The translations under genes were made by a program, and so were the position numbers. Positions 56,158-64,000 of a DNA stretch of 64,000 bases are shown here, one piece after another. The stretch comes from Prorocentrum cordatum. Lineage: Eukaryota; Sar; Dinophyceae; Prorocentrales; Prorocentraceae. The stretch's first letter is position 1. Every line of letters starts with the position of its first letter. Location: the NCBI GenBank assembly GCA_963575745.1, contig CAUYUJ010018296.1, positions 135,324 to 199,323 on the forward strand. Direction: 5' to 3'. A model generated the notes under the pieces. That model was not told where the DNA came from. It saw only the letters and a program-made list of their open reading frames with translations, and made no database searches.

Positions 56158-56695
56158 TGTGGGATGATATCCATCCGCGTCCATGATGCTGATGGAGATG
56201 ATGATGATGATGATGATGAGATGATGATGACGATGATGATGAGATGATGATGATGATGCTGAGGAGGAGGAGGAGGAGGAGTGAGGAGGAGGAGGAGGAG
56301 GAGGAGGAGGAGGAGGAGGAGTTGAGGAGGAGGAGGAGGGTGAAGGAGGAGGCGGAGGGCGGAGGCGGAGGAGGAGGAGGAGGAGGAGGAGGAGAGGAGG
56401 AGAGGAGGAGGAGGAGAGGAGGAGGAGAGGCAGGAGGAGGACGAGGAGGAGGAGGAAGGAGGAGGAGGAGAGGAGGAGGAGGAGGAGGAGGAGGAGCGAG
56501 GGAGGGGAGGAGGAGGCGGAGGCGGAGGGCGGAGGAGGAACGAGGCGGAGGAGGAGGAGGAGGGGAGGAGGAGGAGGAGGAGGAGGGGGAGGAGGGAAGG
56601 CGGGGCGGAGCGGGGAGGACGAGGAGGAGGAGGAGGGGGAAGAGGAGGAGGAGGAGGAGGAGGAGGAGGAGGAGGAGGAGGAGGAGGAGCCCTTC
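54880..56695. repeat. (GGA)n - (GAT)n - (GGA)n compound satellite
   Basis: gga to about 55400 (with gat patches), gat/ggt triplets to about 56255, then gga to about 56690. The phrase gatggagggatgatgatgac recurs at 55531, 55600 and 55695, showing duplication of about 60-95 bases within it. Confidence 0.95.
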
Positions 56696-56968
56696 CCTCG
56701 CTCGGAGTCTGGCCAGCGCTAAAAGAGGTCCCGGCTCCCCCCCCTCCCCCTCCGCTTGGAGCGTGGGCCGTCAGCAGCGCGGCCGTCGGACGCTTCAAGG
56801 CCGTCAGCAGCGCGGCCGTCCGCGGTCTCGGCCTCTACCCTCTCCGGGGCGCCGTCGGACGCCTCGAGGCTGCTGGCCTCCGTGGAGGGGCAGGGCTTCA
56901 CCGGGCTCATCCCGGGGCCCCGGGAGCCCACCCTCTACCAGCCTGAAACGTATCGCTGTCGCTATGAT
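56696..56968. other. GC-rich unique segment with gccgtcagcagcgcggccgt duplication
   Basis: gccgtcagcagcgcggccgt occurs twice (about 56768 and 56801). Protein-like pieces (LLASVEGQGFTGLIPGPREP) are visible on the plus strand but no domain is recognised. Confidence 0.35.
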
Positions 56969-57085
56969 TAGAATCGCCTTATGTTGATGCCGATCTCAGG
57001 GATCCCCTCAGCTTCCGAGGGCGCGCACCGCATCCCTAAGATTGTCATCACCCTTTGGCTAGTCAATCTCAGGGGCAGGGATAAC
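56969..57085 (+). repeat. Dispersed 110-base repeat, copy 2 (partner at 15905)
   Basis: atcgccttatgttgatgccg, tctcagggatcccctcag, ttgtcatcaccctttggc, ggggcagggata. Same orientation as copy 1. Confidence 0.65.
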
Positions 57086-58080
57086 CTCGAAGCTGGTCAA
57101 CCCTCTCAGGCCTTCTGAAGTCGTCTGCGCGCAGGAGTGGCCTTTCGCTGGAGTGGTCTCAGCACAGGCCCACGGGGGTCCAACGGGGCCCCCTCCCGGA
57201 TTGCGCTCAGGTTTGGCCCCCCTCCGCGGCCCCTGAAGCTGGGCACCGAAGGTCACTCTTGCCTAGGGTCGCTCTGCCGTGTGGCCGGCCCATCCTCAGG
57301 CCTCCCACGTGGGGTCCAAGCAGAGGGGGCTGGAGGATCGTGCCTCGTCGCCGATGCATCGAGGATGCGGCTCCCCAGAGATCCAGCGTGTTGAACAGAT
57401 CAAGGCGGAGTGTGTTTTCGCCGTCTTCGACCTCCAGAGGCCATCGCTAGGCTCCAGGACCGTCAGCAAGAACGGCTCGGGATGAAGAGCTGTTCCCTGG
57501 GGAATGGGTCGATACTTCCGGGGACTGCATGTTCACCAATGAAGACATCGGATCTTTGGCTCAATGTGGAGTCCGATTTTTTCCACGCCGACGGCGCCGA
57601 CGCATCGCCGACGCATCGCTGACGCATCGGCGATGCGGTGCGGTCCTCCGACCACATCAGCTCAGACCCCAACCGGGAGGCCTCTGCCCATCCTTTTGGG
57701 CAAGTCGGGGCCGGCCAAGGGGGGGGTGATGATTGTCAGCCACCCGCAGAGGGGGGTGGGGGGAGGGAGGAAGGCTTCTTAGAAGCACCCCTGCTCCTTA
57801 GAAGGCGCGGGTCTTACCTATTAGCAAAAAGCCGGCACCTTCTAAGAAGCAGCCCCCTTCTGAGAAGCCTTCCCCCCTCCTCCTACACCCTGTGCGCGCC
57901 ACCAAGATTGGGCCGGGGGGTCGATATCATGGCTGGGGCCACGATGTCTCTCGGATTTCATGGCCCCCTCTTCTTACATGAAAGCGTTCCCGGCCCCCCC
58001 CCTCGGCCGCGCACATGCCTCTGGCTATGATTTGTGGACGCTCCTCTTGGACACCCCCGAGCAACGACCCAGGCCCCGGA
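57086..58080. other. Unique sequence, no gene supported
   Basis: Short ORFs only. A small inverted pair, cttcttagaagcacccctgc and ccttctaagaagcagcccc, occurs near 57773-57855. Nothing else recognised. Confidence 0.4.
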
Positions 58081-58084
58081 TCTC

Positions 58085-59055
58085 CAGTGATTTATGTCTA
58101 TATATATGTGGTTATATGTGTATAGTACGTATGTACACACGTATATATATATACGTATATATATATACTTGTGTACGCATATGTCTATGTGTATGAACAT
58201 GCATGTGTACATATATATGCTTATGTTTGTGTATGTATACATATGTCGAGGTGCCTCTGCACACATATATATATATATATATATATTCAAATGTATATAC
58301 AACTTTAAATGGACAGGCATATGTATATGTATATATGTTTATTTATATGTTTAGGTGCATGTATATACGCATATGTATTTTGTATGAACGTGTGTATTTG
58401 TATTCGTATATGTACATGCATATATCCATGCAAACGTGTACGTCTAAGTCTATGTATTTGTGTACGTATGTGTGTATGTGTATGTGTAAATGTATGCATA
58501 TATGTATGTATGTATGCATGCATGTATGTATGCATGTAATGTAATGTCATGTAATGTAGTGCAGTGTAATGTAATGTAATGTCGTGTAATGTAATGTAAT
58601 GTAATGTAATGTAATGTAATGTAATGTATTGTAGTGCAATGTAATGTAATGTATTGTATTGTATTGTATTGTATGTATGTATGTATGTATGTATGTATGT
58701 ATGTATCTATGCATGCATGCATGCATGCATGCATGCATGTATGTATGTATGTATGTCTGTCTGTCTGTCTGTATGTATGTATGTATGTATGTATGTATGT
58801 ATGTATGTATGTAGGCATGTAGGCAGGTATGTATGTATGTATGCATGCATGCATGCATGCATGTATGTATGTATGTATGTATATATATATATATATATAT
58901 GTATGCATGTGTGTGTATATGTATGTATGTATGTATATACGTACGTATGCATGCATGTATGTATGTATGTATGTATGTATGTATGCATGCATGCATGTAT
59001 ATATATATGTGTATATATATAACACAATATATATATATAATATATATATAATATT
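58085..59055. repeat. (TATG)n/(TGTAA)n/(CTGT)n microsatellite complex
   Basis: Tetranucleotide tatg arrays, a pentanucleotide (TGTAA)n block at about 58537-58630, (CTGT)n at about 58756-58772, and (TA)n at 58879-58900 and 59010-59050. Confidence 0.95.
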
Positions 59056-59100
59056 GTAGTGGCCTTCGGCCAGTGCCGCCGATCCGGGTCGCTCGGATAC
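59055..59100 (+). repeat. Short dispersed palindromic repeat, copy 2 (partner at 16028)
   Basis: tggccttcggccagtgccgc then cgatccgggtcgctcg. Confidence 0.6.
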
Positions 59101-59244
59101 ACATATTACGCGGACACCTCACGCACGCACACGACCAAATGCACATACGGCAGACACACATACAGAGACACACTAGGCGCACGCCAGACACTAGCACGCA
59201 CAGACATTCGCAGACACGCACCACACACAGACACTCGCACAGGA

Positions 59245-59770
59245 GCCTGTCAGGGCGTCGAGGGGGCTTCTTGGGGGCTTTTGGGGGCCCTCTTGGGGGC
59301 TCTTGGGGCCTCCTGGGGGCCTCGTGGGCTGGAAGGCTAGATTTTTTCCGCTTTTCGTCCCTCTTTTGGGTCCTCTTGGGGCCGTCTTGGGGGCCTCTTG
59401 GGCCGTCTTGGGCGGCTTTTGGGCCGCCTTGGGGCCCTCTTGGGCCGTCTTGGGACTGTCTGGGGGCCTCCTGGGCCGTCTTCGAGCAGTCTTGGGGGCC
59501 TCTTGGGCCGTCTTGGAGCGTCGGAAAGCAGAAAAAAGCGACAACCCCAAAAACATGAAAAAAACGATGGAAATCAACGATTTTTGCCTCTGGGGGCCCT
59601 CGTGGGAGGCCTCTTGGAGGCCTCTTCAGACGTCTTGGAAGGCTCTTGGGCCGTCTTGGGGCCATCTTGGGCGTGTTCGGGCGATCTTTCGGGGTCTCGA
59701 GACTTTCTTAGACCGTCCTTAGAGACTTTTGCGGCCGCGGCCACCCTTTTAGCGCATCCTCGAGATTAGA
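59245..59770 (+). repeat. GGGGCCTCTTGG-type array with conserved AT-rich core
   Basis: The array surrounds a core at 59510-59600 (gcgtcggaaagcagaaaaaa then gaaatcaacgatttttgcct) that matches the core inside element B copy 1 (22840-22920) and copy 2 (36880-36960). The element ends seen there are not visible here. Confidence 0.65.
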
Positions 59771-60845
59771 GCCTTCTGTAAAAGCAGCCCCCCCGCATCC
59801 GCCGGAAACTCGCCCCCCCCCCCCCCCATCCCCCCTTCCCCGGCAGAGCCACCCCGGCAACCCCCCCAGAGGCTGAGGCTCAGCCTCGAGGCTGTAGCTG
59901 AGACTCCTTGAAACTCACACGCCGGATCGGCGGATATATATGTCTACGTGTACCTTTACATATACATTCACATCTGTTTTTTTGCAGTCTGGGCGTTTTT
60001 CTCGATCTGGGCCTCTGGGGCCCGTTCTCAGGCCCTGGGGCGATCAAAAATGTATCCGGGGCGACAAACCTGGCCCCAAGGGAGGGGTGGGGATCTCTGG
60101 GGCCGCGGATTAAAACAATTGTTATTGTTGCCTCTGAAGGCCAGTCATCGGGCCCCGGGCCCGTCAAAGGACGAGGGATGGAGAGCTGGTCCTGGGGAGG
60201 GGACGAGTCTAGAGGGTAGGTGCCGCATCGAGAACATCGAAGCGTCAGATGTCGGGGGACAGTGGGGATAGGCTCAGGGGGGAACGCAGCGACGTAGCGA
60301 GCCCCGATCGCCCATTGATCGCCGATAGGCGCCAAGATAGCCTGCCCCGCCCTGGAGCTTGCGGATTCGCTACCAATCGGCATCACCCAAGCATACTGAT
60401 GCTATGTGTGCGTCGGGCCCACAGGTGCAACGCGCGAGCTCAGACATCTTACAGTACATGTTCGGTGGCGGACGCTTTATGGCTATACCGCCTGGGTAAC
60501 GATTGTAGTACGTTTTCACTCGATGTTCGATTCGGTCGTGCGCCTTCAAGGGGGACGTATAATACTGGTATGCTCTTCCGCGTCCCAATCGATGGCCCAT
60601 GGTCGATCTATCGGCGATGTATCGCAGATTCAAGCTGGATGTTTCCCCCCTGAGCCCGTTTCCCCCTGTCGTTCCCCTTCGCCCATCCACAGCAGCTCGT
60701 CCCAAACCTCCGACGACATGCTTTTTTCCACTGCCGGTACTCTTCGTCCCAGATGCGGCGGCATCGGACACCGTAGGTGTTTGCCTTATTCTGGATGTTC
60801 GGGGGCCTTCCCTCCGTACTCCGCACACCTCTTGTGCCTCTCGTG
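59771..60845. other. Unique sequence, no gene supported
   Basis: A poly-C run lies at 59813-59827. ORFs of 100-180 codons occur on both strands without recognisable motifs. Confidence 0.35.
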
Positions 60846-61035
60846 CGCTGCTCGGTGCCTCTTGAGCGCCTCCAGGGCCGTCCTGGTGGCCTTCTTGGGG
60901 GCCCTCTTGGGGCATCTTGGCGCCCTCTCCTGTCTTCTTGAGGCCGGCACAGGGGGGCTTGGGTTAAATCGGGCCTGTCCCTCTGCAGGGGGAATATTCT
61001 AAAATAGCCGACAAACAGTCAGGGGACGACTTTTA

Positions 61036-61165
61036 GTTTTTTTTTTTTTTTTTTTTTTTTTTTGGTGTGTGGTCTGTGTGTGTCGTGTGGTGTGTGTGTG
61101 TGGTGTGGTAGGTGTGTGTGTGTGTGTGTGTGTGTCTGTGGTATGTGTGTGTGTGTGGTGTGTGT
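61036..61165. repeat. Poly-T run and (GT)n microsatellite
   Basis: About 27 T at 61036-61062 followed by gtgtgt/gtggt repeats to 61165. Confidence 0.9.
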
Positions 61166-61309
61166 GTTCAATTTGAATCATATCGGGGATTTTTATTTTT
61201 TCATCCAAAATCTCCTGTAGGGGGGAGCGGGGGCAGGCCCGGACCTAACCCTTGGGCTCCCTTGCAACCCACGGGCGCCCAAGGGACCTGAGCCTCCCCC
61301 CTCGCCCCC

Positions 61310-61785
61310 TTAACCTCTCCTCCTCCGCGAGGGAGGCGCCCGCATTCCTCCTTCCTCCTTCCTCCCCTCCTCCCCCCCTCCCTCTCTCCTCCCTCTCCTC
61401 CTCCTCCCCCTCCCTCCCTCCATCCTCCCTCACTCCTCCCTCCTCCCTTCTCCCTCTTCCCTCTCCCTCCTACCTCCTACTCCCGCTCCTCCCTCCTCCT
61501 CCTCCTCCTCCCTCTCCCTTTGTCCCTCCTCTCCTCCCTTCCTCCCTCCGCCTTCCTCCTCTTCCCCCTCCTCCTCCGCCTCCTCTCCCCTCCTCCTCCT
61601 CCTCCTCCTCCCTCCTCCTCCTCGTCCCGTCCTCCTCCTCCCCTCCTCCTCACCCCTCCTCCTTCCTCCCCCCTCCTCCTCCCTCCCCCCCTCCTCCTCC
61701 TCCTCTAATCCTCCTCCTCCTCCTCTCTACCTCCTCCTCCTCCTCCTCCTCCTCCTCCTCCTCCTCCTCCTCCTCCCCTCCTCGC
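61310..61785. repeat. (CTC)n pyrimidine satellite
   Basis: ctc/ccc/ctt triplets, opposite in sense to the (GGA)n tracts elsewhere. Confidence 0.9.
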
Positions 61786-61949
61786 GGGTGAGACGGGGTA
61801 TCAGTGACAAGCCGCCGTTGGCAGCCCGTCAGCGTGCTGCTCCTTCGCTTTCGTCCGGAGGCGTGCGGCTTCTTCGGCCCAGAGCACGCTGGCGGGCTCC
61901 CTCTGTAGCAAATCGTGGGAGCTTGAACTGCCCTCTGACTTCGGTCTTT

Positions 61950-62135
61950 GGCGTCGACTCGCGTCGACTAGCGTCTGGGAGTCGACGGCATAGCGCCGGC
62001 TCAGCGTCGGCCAGCGCCGACTTAGCGCCGATTCAGCGTCGATCGGCGTCGATTTAGCGCCGATTCAGCGTCGATCGGCCAGAGCCGACAAGATGGTACG
62101 GGAGGCTCCCAGGAGTTGCCACCGAAGGTTCCCTC
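61950..62135 (+). repeat. Dispersed repeat: gtcgattagc array plus tail, copy 2 (partner at 24645)
   Basis: Array of agcgtcgatt/agcgccgatt units, then agagccgacaagatggta, cgggaggctccca, ggagttgccaccgaagg. Confidence 0.65.
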
Positions 62136-62296
62136 CCCACGGCGGCGTGTCGTTGCCATCGGGCTTCGCTCCCCTGAGATGGTGAAAACCACCCCCGCGC
62201 CAGCCGTGGCGCTCGTGATTTGAATCTATCTTCTTATATATGTACGTCTGTTCATGTATATCTATATATATATACAGATAGATGCATCACTCTCTG

Positions 62297-62314
62297 TCTG
62301 CCTGCCTGCCTGCC

Positions 62315-62382
<68 letters not shown>
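62297..62382. repeat. (CTGC)n/(CTGT)n microsatellite
   Basis: Clean tetranucleotide run. Confidence 0.95.
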
Positions 62383-62594
62383 CCTCCCTGGGAGAACGGG
62401 GGGGGGGTGCACCCCGGCCCGCGCCCGCGCCCTGGGGTTCACCGCGCGCTGCCAATGGCCTCCCGGGGCCCCGGTCGTCCGCCTCAGCGGCGGTGGGCTC
62501 TGCGAGGTGGTGGACAGCAGCTGCGAGTAGCCGGCGCTATGCCGCGCGGCTCGAGCGGGGACGCCGGCCAAAGCTGCCCGCCTGGAAGCAGGCA

Positions 62595-62596
62595 GA

Positions 62597-62635
<39 letters not shown>

Positions 62636-62775
62636 GGAGAGGGGGAGGCAGAGAGGAGAGAGAGGGAGAGAGAGAGGGGGAAAGCGAGAGAGGGAGAGCG
62701 GGAGAGAGGGAAAGAGAGAGAGAGAGAGAGAGAGAGGAAGAGGGGGAGGGAGATGGAGAGGGAGAGAGGGAGCCC
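62595..62775. repeat. (GA)n purine tract
   Basis: gagaga and gggaga run. Confidence 0.9.
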
Positions 62776-63004
62776 CAAGGGACAATTTTCATGGATGCTC
62801 CTTGACGGTTCGACGGATTTGGGTGCTCTCGGTTGCCCATGGGCTTCCGCCCGCCCCGGGCGGCCCCGGGGGGGCCCTGCCCCCCGGGTGGCCCAGGAGA
62901 GCGCCGAAGGGCCACAGGTGGGCCCAGGAGGCCCCCGAGGGCGCAGAGAGGGCGCCGAGCGGGCCCGCGCGGAGACTTGGGGGTGTATCTTACTTGGCGG
63001 CGCG

Positions 63005-63462
63005 CGAGAGGGGGGAGGGAGGAGGGGGAGGAGGGAGGAGGGGATGGAGGAGGAAGGAGGGGGGAGGGAGGAGGAAGGAGGCAGGGGGGAAGGGCAAGAG
63101 GTGGTAGGAGCGAGGAGGGGAGGAGGAGGAGAGGAGGAGGAGGAGGAGGAGGAGGAGGAGGATGGAGGAGGAGGAGAGGAGGAGGAGGAAGGAGGAGGAG
63201 GAGGAGGAGGAGGAGGAGGAGGAGGAGGAGGAGGGAGGAGGAGGAGGAGGAGGAGGAGGAGGAGGGAGGAGGGAGGAGGAGGAGGAGGCGGAGGAGAGGA
63301 GGAGGAGGAGGAGGAGGGGGATGAGGAGGAGGAGGAGGAGGAGGAGGAGGCGGAGGATGAGGAATGTGAGGAGGAGGAGGAGGAGGAGGAGGCGGAGGAG
63401 GTAGGAGGAGGAGGGAGGAGGAGGAGGAGGAGGAGGAGGAGGAGGAGGAGGAGGAGGGGAGT
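63005..63462. repeat. (GGA)n satellite
   Basis: Purine-only gga run with occasional gcg or gat. ORFs are artefacts. Confidence 0.95.
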
Positions 63463-64000
63463 GAGAGGGAGAAGTTCTTCTCGGAAGGCGGCGGGACTTC
63501 TCAGACGCCCTTGCGCCTTCCGAGAGAAGTCGTCTGTGTCTCCGGGGCACCCCTCCTCTCCTCGGCCGTCGCCTCGTCGCCCTGCCTCCCCCCTCCCTCC
63601 TGCATGGCGACTGAATTCGCCTGACGTTGCCCTGTTTCGCTTTACTCGCCAGCGCAGTCCTCTCTGCCTAGCCGCCGACGTAAAAAGTGTCTTCGGGGAA
63701 GGCTTAGACAACTTCTCAAAGGCCGGGGGGCTTCCGAGCCTTCTGAGAGTGCCCGCCCCTTCTCATTTTCCCCCCGCCGCTCGCCGCCGACTCATGGTCG
63801 GGCCGAGGTGCAAGATCGAGGTCGGTTCGGGGAGGTTGCCCTGGTACTATTTGTCGTATAATCTTGTGCATCATGGGGAAGGGTGCCCTCGGTGATCTCG
63901 TGGTCTGAGGTGCTCTGACCGGCGGAGGGTCTCCTGCTCTTGAAGGGTGTTCTTCTGTCCTTGGTCCAGCCGTAGAGGGTTCGGTTCGGCTCCCAACATG
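63463..64000. other. Unique GC-rich sequence, no gene supported
   Basis: Contains the inverted pair gaagttcttctcggaaggcg and cgccttccgagagaagtcgt (about 63471-63532), a stem of about 17 bases with mismatches. No coding evidence. Confidence 0.35.

Noticed and set aside
57561-57580. tctttggctcaatg as a second spliced-leader relict
   Set aside because: Only about ten bases match the leader end, which is expected by chance in 64 kb.

Overview
This window looks like nuclear DNA from a dinoflagellate. It is GC-rich and has very few genes. Other signs are a near-perfect relict of the dinoflagellate spliced leader (51860-51881, minus strand), broken reverse-transcriptase and gag-like ORFs of the dinoflagellate type, an intron-split ABC-transporter gene, and tandem repeats over much of its length. 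A Prorocentrum-like source is possible but cannot be settled from the sequence. A 100-N scaffold gap lies at 52703-52802.

Layout. 0-2.9 kb holds GGGGCCTCTTGG-type arrays and (TATG)n tracts. 2.9-6.2 kb is a decayed retroelement with a frameshifted reverse transcriptase. 6.9-7.5 kb is an ancient, inverted version of the minisatellite found at 29-31.7 kb. 9.6-12.1 kb is GC-rich with a second gag-like ORF remnant. 12.2-13.9 kb is a duplicated segment, one copy of which is split by a 1.14 kb transposon-like element. 14-28.3 kb is mostly triplet and dinucleotide satellites, plus a second element family at 22.4-23.3 kb. 29-31.7 kb is a roughly 90-bp minisatellite.

31.9-40.3 kb is the one convincing protein gene. 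Its exons encode a substrate-binding (OpuAC-like) domain, a membrane segment, a Calx-beta-like domain, an ABC membrane domain and a degenerate ABC nucleotide-binding domain. Two of its introns are copies of the two transposon-like families. Each sits between 4-bp ATTN target duplications, and removing element plus one duplication restores the reading frame exactly. A paralogous empty site for one family lies at 12285-12288. Together these point to introner-type elements that create introns, possibly with non-canonical borders.

40.8-42 kb is a third gag-like remnant. 42-49.8 kb is a cluster of repeated modules rich in (GAC)n and CG-alternating blocks that ends in a large inverted repeat. 50-64 kb holds the spliced-leader relict, a (TAG)n tract beside the gap, an 83-bp tandem repeat (54.1-54.77 kb), more triplet satellites and small dispersed repeats. 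No tRNA, rRNA, snRNA gene or CRISPR array could be supported.
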